From Streptomyces sp. NBC_01237 (GTDB taxonomy: Bacteria; Actinomycetota; Actinomycetes; Streptomycetales; Streptomycetaceae), in contig NZ_CP108508.1 of the NCBI RefSeq assembly GCF_035917275.1, positions 7,688,001 through 7,752,000 of the forward strand: DNA of 64,000 nucleotides, given 5' to 3'. Below are positions 52,905 to 61,348 of the stretch, piece by piece. The position numbers and the translations under genes are program-made. Numbering within the stretch: position 1 is the first letter of the stretch; the number at the start of each line of letters is the position of its first letter. The notes beneath the pieces were generated by a model, which was not told the origin of the DNA, searched no databases, and was given only the letters and a program-made list of their open reading frames with translations.

Positions 52905-54737
52905 CTGTCGACCGCCATCCTCACCGGTGCGCCGGTACCCGGATCGTCGCTCGCGGACGATCTGCGGTCACTCGGCTTCGAGGTACAAACAGCCACCGAC
53001 GCCACGAATGCCGCCCAGCTGCTCGCGGCGGTTCCCGCGAGCCGCCGCGTCGCGCTCGTCGACCCCCGCTTCGTCGGGCACCGCCACGCCCTCCGGCTCG
53101 GACTGACCGACCCCCGCTTCGCCGCGGCCACCGTCCCCGGCGCGCTCACCGCGCAGCCGGAGGCACGTGCCGCGCTCGTCCGGGCCCTGCACCGGACCGT
53201 CGCGGCGGTCGGCGCGGGCAGCCCCGTGGGGTCCCCCGACGACCGGCAGGACGCCGAGGACCGCAGCGTGCCCGGCCGACTCGCCGTCGCGCTGGACGCC
53301 GAAGGCATCGCCGTGCAGCGCCCCGAACTCGGTTCGCTCGCCGCCGCCGTCCCCACCGGACCCGAGCAGCGGACGGCCGCCGAGGCCGCCGTCGCCTCGG
53401 TCGACGACGAGGCCGTACGGCTGCGCAACGCGGTGAAGGCCCACGACGGCTTCTTCACCACGTTCTTCATCAGCCCGTACTCCCGCTACATCGCCCGCTG
53501 GTGCGCACGCCGCGGCCTCACCCCGAACCAGGTCACCACCGCCTCGCTGATCACCGCGCTCATCGCGGCCGGCAGCGCGGCGACCGGCACCCGGGGCGGC
53601 TATGTCGCCGCCGGAGTGCTGCTGCTCCTCTCCTTCGTCCTGGACTGCACCGACGGGCAGCTCGCCCGCTACTCGCTCCAGTACTCGACGATGGGCGCCT
53701 GGCTGGACGCCACGTTCGACCGGGCGAAGGAGTACGCGTACTACGCGGGCCTCGCCCTCGGAGCGGCCCGCGGCGGCGACGACGTCTGGGTGCTGGCACT
53801 CGGCGCGATGGTGCTCCAGGCATGCCGGCATGTCGTCGACTTCTCGTTCAACGAGGCCAATCACGACGCGGTCTCCAACACGAGCCCCACCGCCGCCCTG
53901 TCCGACAGGCTCGACAGCGTCGGCTGGACCGTCTGGCTGCGCCGGATGATAGTCCTGCCGATCGGCGAGCGATGGGCGATGATCGCCGTCCTCACGGCCG
54001 TCACCACCCCGCGGATCGTCTTCTACGCCCTGCTCATCGGCTGCGCCCTGGCCGCCTGCTACACCACGGCCGGCCGGCTGCTGCGCTCGCTGACCCGCAA
54101 GGCCCGGCGCACCGACCGTGCCGCACGGGCCCTCGCCGACCTGGCCGACTCCGGGCCGCTCGCACAGGCCGTCGGCGCCGTGATCCCCCGGCCGGGCGGC
54201 ACCTTCACCGCTCCCGCGCTCGCCCTCCTCGGCGCGCTCGTCATGGTCGGCGGAGCCCTCCTCCTCCCGTTCGGCAGCTGGCTGACCGTCGCCGCCGCCG
54301 GGATCTACACGGTCCTCTCCGGCATCGCCGTCGCCCGTCCGCTCAAGGGCGTCCTCGACTGGCTGGTCCCGCCGGTCTTCCGGGCCGCGGAGTACTGCAC
54401 GATCCTGATCCTGGCCGCCCGCAGCGACGTACCGCACGCCGTTCCCGCGGCCTTCGGCCTGGTGTCGGCCGTCGCCTACCATCACTACGACACGGTGTAC
54501 CGCATCCGCGGCGGCACCGGCGCGCCGCCCCAGTGGCTGGTGCGGACGATCGGTGGGCACGAGGGCCGGACCGCGCTGGTGGCCGTGCTCGCCGCCGTAC
54601 TGACTCAGCATTCAGGTTTCACCACGGCTCTCACCGCGCTCGCGGTGGCCGTGGCTCTGGTGGTGCTCGTGGAGTCCATCCGCTTCTGGGTGTCCTCCTC
54701 GGCCCCCGCCGTACACGACGAAGGAGAACTCGCATGA
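52905..54737 (+). CDS. DUF5941 protein with CDP-alcohol phosphotransferase domain
   Basis: 610 residues if started at CTG 52905. The first about 190 residues are a soluble domain (STAILTGAPVPGSSLADDLR onward); the rest is membrane-embedded with the CDP-alcohol phosphotransferase signature in DCTDGQLARYSL then GAWLDATFD, which supplies all the metal-binding Asp residues. It would move a phospho-alcohol from CMP to an acceptor. There is no ATG, GTG or TTG in frame between the stop at 52896 and the start of homology; AAGGAG ends 9 nt before CTG 52905. First gene of the envelope operon; its stop overlaps the next ATG. Confidence 0.82.
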   Translation: MSTAILTGAPVPGSSLADDLRSLGFEVQTATDATNAAQLLAAVPASRRVALVDPRFVGHRHALRLGLTDPRFAAATVPGALTAQPEARAALVRALHRTVAAVGAGSPVGSPDDRQDAEDRSVPGRLAVALDAEGIAVQRPELGSLAAAVPTGPEQRTAAEAAVASVDDEAVRLRNAVKAHDGFFTTFFISPYSRYIARWCARRGLTPNQVTTASLITALIAAGSAATGTRGGYVAAGVLLLLSFVLDCTDGQLARYSLQYSTMGAWLDATFDRAKEYAYYAGLALGAARGGDDVWVLALGAMVLQACRHVVDFSFNEANHDAVSNTSPTAALSDRLDSVGWTVWLRRMIVLPIGERWAMIAVLTAVTTPRIVFYALLIGCALAACYTTAGRLLRSLTRKARRTDRAARALADLADSGPLAQAVGAVIPRPGGTFTAPALALLGALVMVGGALLLPFGSWLTVAAAGIYTVLSGIAVARPLKGVLDWLVPPVFRAAEYCTILILAARSDVPHAVPAAFGLVSAVAYHHYDTVYRIRGGTGAPPQWLVRTIGGHEGRTALVAVLAAVLTQHSGFTTALTALAVAVALVVLVESIRFWVSSSAPAVHDEGELA

Positions 54738-55471
54738 TCGGCCTCGTACTGGCAGCCGGTGCAGGACGACGTCTGCGCCCCTACACGGACACGCTGCCCA
54801 AGGCGCTGGTCCCTGTGGACGGCGACAAGACGGTCCTCGACCTCACGCTGGCCAACTTCGCCGAGGTCGGGCTCACCGAGGTCGCGATCGTGGTCGGCTA
54901 CCGCAAGGAGGCGGTCTACGACCGCAAGGCGGAGTTCGAGGCCAAGTACGGCGTGACGCTCACCCTCATCGACAACGACAAGGCCGAGGAGTGGAACAAC
55001 GCCTACTCCCTGTGGTGCGCCCGTGAGGTCCTGAAGAAGGGCGTCATCCTCGCCAACGGCGACACCGTGCACCCGGTCTCCGTCGAGAAGACCCTCCTGG
55101 ACGCCCGCGGCAAGGGCCAGAAGATCATCCTCGCCCTCGACACGGTGAAGAACCTCGCCGACGAGGAGATGAAGGTCATCACCGAGGACGGCAAGGGTGT
55201 CCGCCGGATCACCAAGCTGATGGACCCGGCCACCGCGACCGGCGAGTACATCGGCGTCACGCTCATCGAGCCCGAGGCCGCCGAGGAGCTGGCCGACGCG
55301 CTGCGGACGACGTTCGAGCGCGACCCCGACCTGTACTACGAGGACGGCTACCAGGAGCTCGTCAACCGCGGCTTCACCGTCGACGTGGCCCCCATCGGCG
55401 AAGTGACGTGGGTCGAGATCGACAACCACGACGACCTCGCGAAGGGCCGTGAGATCGCGTGCCAGTACTGA
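54734..55471 (+). CDS. Sugar- or alcohol-phosphate nucleotidyltransferase
   Basis: 245 residues. The NTP-binding start LVLAAGAGRRLRPYTDTLPK is typical of the CTP/NTP transferases (including CTP:inositol-1-phosphate and choline-phosphate cytidylyltransferases); GVILANGDTV and WVEIDNHDDLAKG complete the pocket. It probably makes the CDP-alcohol used by one or both neighbouring CDP-alcohol phosphotransferases. ATG 54734 overlaps the previous stop, and AAGGAG lies 8 nt upstream. Its 3' end overlaps the next gene by 13 nt. Confidence 0.88.
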   Translation: MIGLVLAAGAGRRLRPYTDTLPKALVPVDGDKTVLDLTLANFAEVGLTEVAIVVGYRKEAVYDRKAEFEAKYGVTLTLIDNDKAEEWNNAYSLWCAREVLKKGVILANGDTVHPVSVEKTLLDARGKGQKIILALDTVKNLADEEMKVITEDGKGVRRITKLMDPATATGEYIGVTLIEPEAAEELADALRTTFERDPDLYYEDGYQELVNRGFTVDVAPIGEVTWVEIDNHDDLAKGREIACQY

Positions 55472-56520
55472 CCCGGCTCATTCCGTCCCCGGTCGTCGTC
55501 GACATCAGGCGCGGCGCCATGGACGATCTGGCGGGCCTGCTGGCCGACCAGCGGATCTCCTCCTCGGGCAAGCTCGCCGTCGCGATCAGCGACGGTTCCG
55601 GGCGCGCCCTGCGCGAGAGGCTCGCTCCGGTCCTGCCGGGTGCCGACTGGTACCCGGTGTCCGACGGCACGATCGACTCGGCGGTGAAGCTCGCCGACGG
55701 CATCAAGGGCAACCGGTACGACGCCGTGGTCGGCCTCGGCGGCGGCAAGATCATCGACGTGGCGAAGTACGCCGCGGCGCGCGTCGGACTGCCGATGGTC
55801 GCCGTCGCGACGAACCTCTCGCACGACGGTCTGTGCTCGCCGGTGGCGACGCTGGACAACGACAACGGGCGGGGCTCCTACGGGGTGCCCACCCCGATCG
55901 CCGTGGTGATCGACCTCGACATCATCCGTGAGGCGCCCGCCCGCTACGTCCGCTCCGGCATCGGCGACGCGATCTCGAACATCTCCTGCGTCGCCGACTG
56001 GGAGCTCGCCCACGAGGTCAACGGCGAGGAGATAGACGGTCTCGCGGCCGCCATGGCGCGGCAGGCCGGCGAGGCCGTGCTGCGCCACCCCGGCGGGGTC
56101 GGCGACGACGCCTTCCTGAAGGTGCTGGCCGAAGGGCTCGTGCTGACCGGTATCTCGATGTCGGTCGCGGGGGACTCCCGGCCGGCCTCCGGCGCCTGCC
56201 ACGAGATCAACCACGCCTTCGACCTGCTGTACCCCCAGCGGGCGGCCAGCCACGGCGAACAGGTCGGCCTCGGCGCCTGCTTCGCGATGCATCTGCGCGG
56301 CGCCCGTCAGGAGGCGCTGCTGATGACGTCGGTACTGCGGCGCCACGGCCTGCCGGTCCTGCCGGACGAGATCGGCTTCACGGCGGACGAGTTCGTGACC
56401 GCCGTCGAGTACGCCCCGCAGACGCGTCCGGGACGCTTCACGATCCTGGAACACCTCAACCTGTCCACCGACCAGATCAAGGACGCTTACGCAGACTATG
56501 CAAAAGCCATCGGTAGCTGA
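55459..56520 (+). CDS. Glycerol-1-phosphate dehydrogenase-like enzyme (Fe/Zn ADH family)
   Basis: 353 residues. The NAD region VVGLGGGKIIDVAKYAA and metal-binding stretch GDSRPASGACHEINHAFDLL match AraM/EgsA-type sn-glycerol-1-phosphate dehydrogenases rather than 3-dehydroquinate synthase. It would reduce dihydroxyacetone phosphate to glycerol-1-phosphate, the stereoisomer used in archaeal lipids and in a few bacterial pathways. It could supply an unusual headgroup for the neighbouring phosphotransferases. GTG 55459 overlaps the previous gene; its 3' end overlaps the next by 23 nt. Confidence 0.85.
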   Translation: MPVLTRLIPSPVVVDIRRGAMDDLAGLLADQRISSSGKLAVAISDGSGRALRERLAPVLPGADWYPVSDGTIDSAVKLADGIKGNRYDAVVGLGGGKIIDVAKYAAARVGLPMVAVATNLSHDGLCSPVATLDNDNGRGSYGVPTPIAVVIDLDIIREAPARYVRSGIGDAISNISCVADWELAHEVNGEEIDGLAAAMARQAGEAVLRHPGGVGDDAFLKVLAEGLVLTGISMSVAGDSRPASGACHEINHAFDLLYPQRAASHGEQVGLGACFAMHLRGARQEALLMTSVLRRHGLPVLPDEIGFTADEFVTAVEYAPQTRPGRFTILEHLNLSTDQIKDAYADYAKAIGS

Positions 56521-57277
56521 GCTTCGACCGGTCGTTCACCCCCCGGGTGTGAAGGACCGGCGGAGCGGCGAGCACTGGGCCGGCCGGCTCTACATGCGCG
56601 AGGTCTCCCTGCGCATCGACCGGCATCTGGTGAACACACGGGTCACGCCCAACCAGCTGACCTACGTGATGACGGTCGCGGGTGCCCTCGCGGCCCCGGC
56701 GCTGCTCGTACCGGGCATCACGGGCGCCCTGCTCGGCGTGCTGATGGTCCAGCTCTATCTGCTGCTCGACTGCGTCGACGGCGAGATCGCCCGCTGGAAG
56801 AAGCAGTACTCGCTCGCCGGGGTCTACCTGGACCGGGTCGCCGCGTATCTGTGCGACGCCGCGGTCCTGGTCGGCTTCGGCCTGCGCGCCGCCGACATCT
56901 GGGGCGAGGGGCGGATCGACTGGCTGTGGGCCTTCCTCGGAACCCTGGCCGCGCTCGGCGCGATCCTGATCAAGGCCGAGACCGACCTGGTCGGTGTCGC
57001 CCGTCACCAGGGCGGGATGCCGCCGGTGAAGGAGACGGCCTCCGAGCCGCGCTCGTCCGGAATGGCGCTGGCCCGCAGGGCCGCCGCGGCGCTGAAGTTC
57101 CACCGGCTGGTCCTCGGCGTCGAGGCGTCGCTGCTGATCCTCGCCGCGGCGATCGCGGACAGCGTCCGGGACGACCTGTTCTTCTCGCGGCTCGGCGTCG
57201 CCGTCCTGGCCGGGATCGCTCTCCTGCAGACCCTGCTCCACCTCGTGTCCGTGCTCGCTTCCAGCAGGTTGAAGTGA
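56498..57277 (+). CDS. CDP-alcohol phosphatidyltransferase family protein
   Basis: 259 residues with about six membrane helices. The signature DCVDGEIARWKKQYSLAG then VYLDRVAAYLCD has the DxxDGxxAR core; the last Asp pair reads D...CD. Homology begins near residue 25 (GEHWAGRLYMREVSLRIDRH). It transfers a phospho-alcohol from CDP-alcohol to a lipid or glycan acceptor. ATG 56498 lies inside the previous gene (23-nt overlap), so coupling is strong. Two such enzymes in one operon suggest two successive phosphodiester-forming steps. Confidence 0.88.
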   Translation: MQKPSVAELRPVVHPPGVKDRRSGEHWAGRLYMREVSLRIDRHLVNTRVTPNQLTYVMTVAGALAAPALLVPGITGALLGVLMVQLYLLLDCVDGEIARWKKQYSLAGVYLDRVAAYLCDAAVLVGFGLRAADIWGEGRIDWLWAFLGTLAALGAILIKAETDLVGVARHQGGMPPVKETASEPRSSGMALARRAAAALKFHRLVLGVEASLLILAAAIADSVRDDLFFSRLGVAVLAGIALLQTLLHLVSVLASSRLK

Positions 57278-57285
57278 GCTCTCCC

Positions 57286-58158
57286 ATGAAACTCGGCGCG
57301 GTCATCATCACCATGGGCAACCGCCCCGACGAGCTGCGCGCCCTCCTGGATTCGGTCACCGCGCAGGACGGTGACCGGATCGAGGTGGTGGTCGTCGGCA
57401 ACGGCGCCCCGGTCCCGGACGTCCCGGCCGGTGTACGGACGGTGGAGCTGCCCGAGAATCTGGGCATCCCCGGCGGCCGCAACGTCGGCATCGAGGCGTT
57501 CGGACCCTCCGGCGCCGACGTGGACGGCCTGCTCTTCCTCGACGACGACGGCCTGCTGCCGAACACCGACACCGCCGAGCTGTGCCGGCGGGCGTTCGAC
57601 ACGGACCCGAAGCTGGGCATCATCACCTTCCGGATCGCCGACCCGGACACCGGCGCCACCCAGCGCCGGCACGTGCCCAGGCTCCGTGCCTCCGACCCGA
57701 TGCGCTCCTCGCGCGTGACGACCTTCCTGGGCGGCGCCAACGCCGTACGCACCCAGGTGATCGCCGAGGTCGGCGCGCTGCCGGACGAGTTCTTCTACGC
57801 CCATGAGGAGACCGATCTGGCCTGGCGGGCGCTGGACGCCGGCTGGATGATCGACTACCGCGCGGACATGGTGCTCAACCATCCGACCACCGCACCTTCG
57901 CGGCACGCGGTCTACCACCGCATGGTGGCCCGCAACCGGGTCTGGCTCGCCCGCCGGAACCTGCCCGCGCCGCTGGTCCCCGTGTACGTCGGGGTCTGGC
58001 TGCTGCTGACCCTGCTGCGCAGACCTTCCGGGCCCGCGCTCAAGGCGTGGATCGGCGGTTTCCGGGAAGGCTGGGCGAAGCCCTGCGGGCCGCGGCGCCC
58101 CATGAAGTGGCGTACGGTATGGCGGCTGACGAGGCTGGGCCGACCTCCCGTGATCTGA
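57286..58158 (+). CDS. GT2-family glycosyltransferase
   Basis: 290 residues. GT-A fold with LGAVIITMGNRPDELRALLD, LGIPGGRNVGIEAF, the DXD-type LFLDDDGLLPN and the acceptor motif HEETDLAWRALDAGW. It resembles rhamnosyl- and galactosyltransferases that build cell-wall glycans. A C-terminal basic amphipathic region (residues about 225-290) may dock it to the membrane. ATG 57286 is used because homology starts there; GTG 57274, overlapping the previous stop (GTGA), is an in-frame alternative. Confidence 0.88.
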   Translation: MKLGAVIITMGNRPDELRALLDSVTAQDGDRIEVVVVGNGAPVPDVPAGVRTVELPENLGIPGGRNVGIEAFGPSGADVDGLLFLDDDGLLPNTDTAELCRRAFDTDPKLGIITFRIADPDTGATQRRHVPRLRASDPMRSSRVTTFLGGANAVRTQVIAEVGALPDEFFYAHEETDLAWRALDAGWMIDYRADMVLNHPTTAPSRHAVYHRMVARNRVWLARRNLPAPLVPVYVGVWLLLTLLRRPSGPALKAWIGGFREGWAKPCGPRRPMKWRTVWRLTRLGRPPVI

Positions 58159-58264
58159 GAGGCTTTCCTCTGAGAGCATGAGGCGTATTTCTTCTTTCCG
58201 GGACCTGTCCGCCTGAGCCGCGCCCGCGACTGGCTGCGCATCTTGAAGACGAGAGTTTCAACTT

Positions 58265-59194
58265 GTGAGTGACACAACCCACGACGGTGGGGTAGCCCTC
58301 GGCACCCTGTCGTCCGCCGACGAGGGGCTGAGCGCGGCCCAGACGGCCGCCAAGTACGGCCTGACCGTGAGCGGCGCCCGGCCTGGGCTGTTCGAATACA
58401 TCAGGCAGCTCTGGGGCCGACGCCACTTCATCATGGCCTTCTCCAGGGCGAAGCTGACCGCCCAGTACAGCCAGGCCAAACTCGGCCAGCTGTGGCAGGT
58501 GGCGACCCCTCTGCTGAACGCCCTGGTATACTTCCTGATCTTCGGCCTGATCCTGGGGACCCGGAAGGGGATGAGCCAGGAGATCTTCATCCCGTTCCTG
58601 GTGACCGGCGTCTTCGTCTTCACCTTCACCCAGAGCTCGGTGATGGCGGGGGTCCGGTCCATTTCCGGCAACCTCGGGCTGGTCCGGGCCCTGCACTTCC
58701 CCCGTGCCTCGCTGCCCATCTCCTTCTCGCTCCAGCAGCTCCAGCAGCTGCTGTACTCGATGATCGTCCTGGTGCTCGTGGCGGTCGGCTTCGGCAGCTA
58801 TCCCACGCTCTCCTGGCTGCTGGTCATTCCCGCGCTGGCCATGCAGTTCTTCTTCAACACCGGTCTGGCGCTGGTGATGGCCAGGCTCGGCAGCAAGACC
58901 CCCGACCTGGCGCAGCTGATGCCCTTCGTCATGCGGACGTGGATGTACGCGTCGGGCGTCATGTTCTCCATCCCCGTGATGCTGGCGGACAAGCCGGCGT
59001 GGATCGCGGACGTGCTCCAGTACAACCCGGCGGCCATCTACATGGACCTGGTCCGCTTCGCGCTGATCGACGGGTACGGCTCCGAGAACCTGCCGCAGCA
59101 CGTCTGGGCGGTCGGGCTCGGCTGGGCGCTGCTCGTGGGCATCGTGGGCTTCGTGTACTTCTGGAAGGCAGAGGAACGGTACGGCCGTGGCTGA
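58265..59194 (+). CDS. Polysaccharide/teichoic-acid ABC exporter permease (TagG-like)
   Basis: 309 residues. ABC-2 type permease with six hydrophobic segments after a soluble N-terminus of about 60 residues; RRHFIMAFSRAKLTAQYSQA and KLGQLWQVATPLLNALVYF are typical of TagG/RfbA/Wzm. With the ATPase it moves a lipid-linked polymer across the membrane. GTG 58265 is used; the 106-nt spacer from the glycosyltransferase may hold a second promoter. Its end overlaps the ATPase gene by 8 nt. Confidence 0.92.
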   Translation: MSDTTHDGGVALGTLSSADEGLSAAQTAAKYGLTVSGARPGLFEYIRQLWGRRHFIMAFSRAKLTAQYSQAKLGQLWQVATPLLNALVYFLIFGLILGTRKGMSQEIFIPFLVTGVFVFTFTQSSVMAGVRSISGNLGLVRALHFPRASLPISFSLQQLQQLLYSMIVLVLVAVGFGSYPTLSWLLVIPALAMQFFFNTGLALVMARLGSKTPDLAQLMPFVMRTWMYASGVMFSIPVMLADKPAWIADVLQYNPAAIYMDLVRFALIDGYGSENLPQHVWAVGLGWALLVGIVGFVYFWKAEERYGRG

Positions 59195-59975
59195 GGACAA
59201 CACGCAGGGACGTCATGTTCCCACCGTCATCGCCGACGACGTGCACATCGTGTACCGCGTCAACGGCGCGGGAGGCGGCAGGGGCAGCGCCACCGCCGCG
59301 CTCAGCCGCATGGTGCGCCGCGGCAAGGGCGAGCCGCGCGGGGTGAGGAAGGTGCACGCCGTACGCGGTGTCTCCTTCACCGCCTACCGGGGCGAGGCCA
59401 TCGGGCTCATCGGCACCAACGGTTCGGGCAAGTCGACCCTGCTGCGGGCCATCGCCGGACTGCTGCCGACCGAGTCCGGCATGGTGTACACGGACGGTCA
59501 GCCCTCGCTGCTCGGTGTGAACGCGGCGCTGATGAGCGACCTGACCGGCGAGCGCAACGTGGTGCTCGGCGGACTCGCCATGGGCATGAGCCGCGAGGAG
59601 ATCCGCGAGCGCTACCGGAGCATCGTGGACTTCTCCGGCATCAACGAGAAGGGTGACTTCATCACCCTGCCGATGCGGACGTACTCCTCCGGGATGGCCG
59701 CGCGGCTGCGCTTCTCGATCGCCGCCGCCAAGAACCACGACGTCCTCATGATCGACGAGGCGCTGGCCACCGGTGACCGCAAGTTCCGGATCCGTTCGGA
59801 GGAGCGGATCCGTGAACTGCGCAAGGAGGCGGGCACCGTCTTCCTGGTCAGCCACAACAACAAGTCGATCAGGGACACCTGCGACCGGGTGCTGTGGCTG
59901 GAGAAGGGCGAGCTCCTGATGGACGGCCCGACCGAGGAAGTCCTCAAGGCGTACGAGCGCGAGACCGGCAAGTAG
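59187..59975 (+). CDS. Polysaccharide/teichoic-acid ABC exporter ATPase (TagH-like)
   Basis: 262 residues. Walker A GTNGSGKST, the coupling region FITLPMRTYSSGMAARLRFS (a YSSGM signature rather than LSGGQ, standard in TagH/Wzt) and Walker B VLMIDEALATGD, with the switch His in VSHNNKS. There is no C-terminal carbohydrate-binding extension as in Wzt of O9a type, so export is probably not tied to a terminal cap. GTG 59187 overlaps the permease stop. A hairpin follows its own stop. Confidence 0.93.
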   Translation: MAEDNTQGRHVPTVIADDVHIVYRVNGAGGGRGSATAALSRMVRRGKGEPRGVRKVHAVRGVSFTAYRGEAIGLIGTNGSGKSTLLRAIAGLLPTESGMVYTDGQPSLLGVNAALMSDLTGERNVVLGGLAMGMSREEIRERYRSIVDFSGINEKGDFITLPMRTYSSGMAARLRFSIAAAKNHDVLMIDEALATGDRKFRIRSEERIRELRKEAGTVFLVSHNNKSIRDTCDRVLWLEKGELLMDGPTEEVLKAYERETGK

Positions 59976-59988
59976 TCTCCCGCACTCC

Positions 59989-60026
59989 CCGTGGCCTCCT
60001 CCGGAACACTCCGGCGGAGGCCACGG
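59989..60026 (+). terminator. Terminator of the envelope operon
   Basis: CCGTGGCCTCC (59989-59999) pairs with GGAGGCCACGG (60016-60026), with an inner CCGG/CCGG stem and AACACT loop, 13 nt after the ATPase stop. Confidence 0.75.
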
Positions 60027-60208
60027 CGGTGTCCGCGGTGTCCGTGCCGGCCGCCACGGCGACGCGCACCGGTCCGGGAGACCATACGCAGTACGGTTCC
60101 CGGACGATCTCCTCCCGCCGGATGAGGTCAATTCCCTTGAGTACGGGGAAGGTTGACGGGCGGAGAGGTGCACGCGCCGGGCGTGCCGCACCCCGGCGCC
60201 GCTCTGTG

Positions 60209-60230
60209 AGCTGTACAACGTAAGCTGTAC
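60209..60230 (+). promoter_or_regulatory. Direct repeat in the hpn promoter region
   Basis: AGCTGTAC occurs at 60209-60216 and 60223-60230, 14 bp apart, in the 452-nt spacer 59976-60427. It could be an activator site or part of a promoter. The spacer otherwise holds the terminator at 59989 and two possible leader ORFs (60314, 60369). Confidence 0.4.
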
Positions 60231-60313
60231 CGGTGCTGATTCGTGGCAAGTGGGGCGATACCCCCTCGGCACGACACCCGCGGTGCGCCTGTGCACTCGG
60301 GAGGAGCAGCGGC

Positions 60314-60349
60314 GTGTCCGAAAAGGGATGTTTTGGGTCGGCAGTGTAG
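60314..60349 (+). CDS. Possible 11-aa leader ORF
   Basis: GTG at 60314 is preceded by GGGAGGAG, the best ribosome site in the spacer, and reads MSEKGCFGSAV then TAG. No homologue is recognised. A regulatory leader is possible; translation is unproved. Confidence 0.35.
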   Translation: MSEKGCFGSAV

Positions 60350-60368
60350 AACGGGAGATGTGACGGCA

Positions 60369-60431
60369 ATGACGGAAGATCTCCAGCTCCGACGTGGTTC
60401 GGCCGTCTCCGCGCCGGGCGGTACGCGGTGA
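60369..60431 (+). CDS. Possible 20-aa ORF coupled to hpnC
   Basis: ATG 60369, with GGGAG about 12 nt upstream, reads MTEDLQLRRGSAVSAPGGTR; its TGA overlaps the hpnC GTG start (GTGA). hpnC itself has only a weak site, so coupling through this ORF would explain its translation. Confidence 0.45.
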   Translation: MTEDLQLRRGSAVSAPGGTR

Positions 60432-61348
60432 CGCGTACCCGGCAGGCGCGCCACGACGCCGCCGCCACCGGCACCCTCGACAAGGCCGCGGACGAGAACT
60501 TCCCCGTGGCCCCCTTCTTCCTGCCCCGCGCCTGGCGCGACGATCTGATGGCGGTCTACGGATACGCCCGGCTCGTCGACGACATCGGCGACGGCGATCT
60601 CGCCCCCGGCGGTGCCGACGCCCGCCACCTCGGCCTCGACCCCGCGCAGACCGACGACCGGCTCGCCATGCTCGACGCCTTCGAGGCCGATCTGCACCGG
60701 GTCTTCGCCACCACGGGCGACGGTCCGCGCCACCCGCTGCTGCGTGCCCTGCGCCCCACCGTGCGGCGCCGCGCGCTCACCCCCGAGCCCTTCCTCGGCC
60801 TCATCGAGGCCAACCGGCAGGACCAGAAGATCCGCCGCTACGGGACGTACGAGGAGCTCAGCGCGTACTGCGAGCTCTCCGCCAACCCCGTCGGCCGCCT
60901 GGTCCTCGCGATCACCGGAACCGCCAGTCCCGAACGGATCCGCCGCTCCGACGCCGTCTGCACCGCCCTGCAGATCGTCGAGCACCTCCAGGACGTCGCC
61001 GAGGACCTCGGCCGTGACCGGATCTATCTGCCCGCCGAGGACATGGCCCGGTTCCATGTCAGCGAATCCGACCTGGCGCTGCCCTCCGCGGGCGCATCGG
61101 TACGTGCCCTGGTCGCCTACGAAGCGGAACGTGCGCGAGAACTGCTGGACGAGGGCGCCCCGCTGGTGGGCAGCGTCCACGGCAGACTCAAGCTGCTCCT
61201 CGCCGGATTCGTCGCCGGAGGGCGCTCCGCCCTCACGGCGATCTCGGCCGCCGGGTTCGACGTACTGCCCGGACCGCCCAGACCCACCAAGCCCAGCCTG
61301 CTGCGCGAAGTGGGAGTCGTCTTGCGAAGAGCGCGTGGAGAGGGATGA
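60428..61348 (+). CDS. hpnC: Squalene synthase HpnC (hydroxysqualene synthase)
   Basis: 306 residues. All-alpha trans-isoprenyl synthase with the first Asp-rich motif VDDIGDGDL and the second EHLQDVAEDLGRDRIYLP. In the three-enzyme bacterial route HpnD makes presqualene diphosphate, HpnC turns it to hydroxysqualene and HpnE reduces that to squalene. GTG 60428 overlaps a small upstream ORF; homology begins near residue 15. The stop overlaps the hpnD start (ATGA), so the two are coupled. Confidence 0.93.
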   Translation: MTRTRQARHDAAATGTLDKAADENFPVAPFFLPRAWRDDLMAVYGYARLVDDIGDGDLAPGGADARHLGLDPAQTDDRLAMLDAFEADLHRVFATTGDGPRHPLLRALRPTVRRRALTPEPFLGLIEANRQDQKIRRYGTYEELSAYCELSANPVGRLVLAITGTASPERIRRSDAVCTALQIVEHLQDVAEDLGRDRIYLPAEDMARFHVSESDLALPSAGASVRALVAYEAERARELLDEGAPLVGSVHGRLKLLLAGFVAGGRSALTAISAAGFDVLPGPPRPTKPSLLREVGVVLRRARGEG

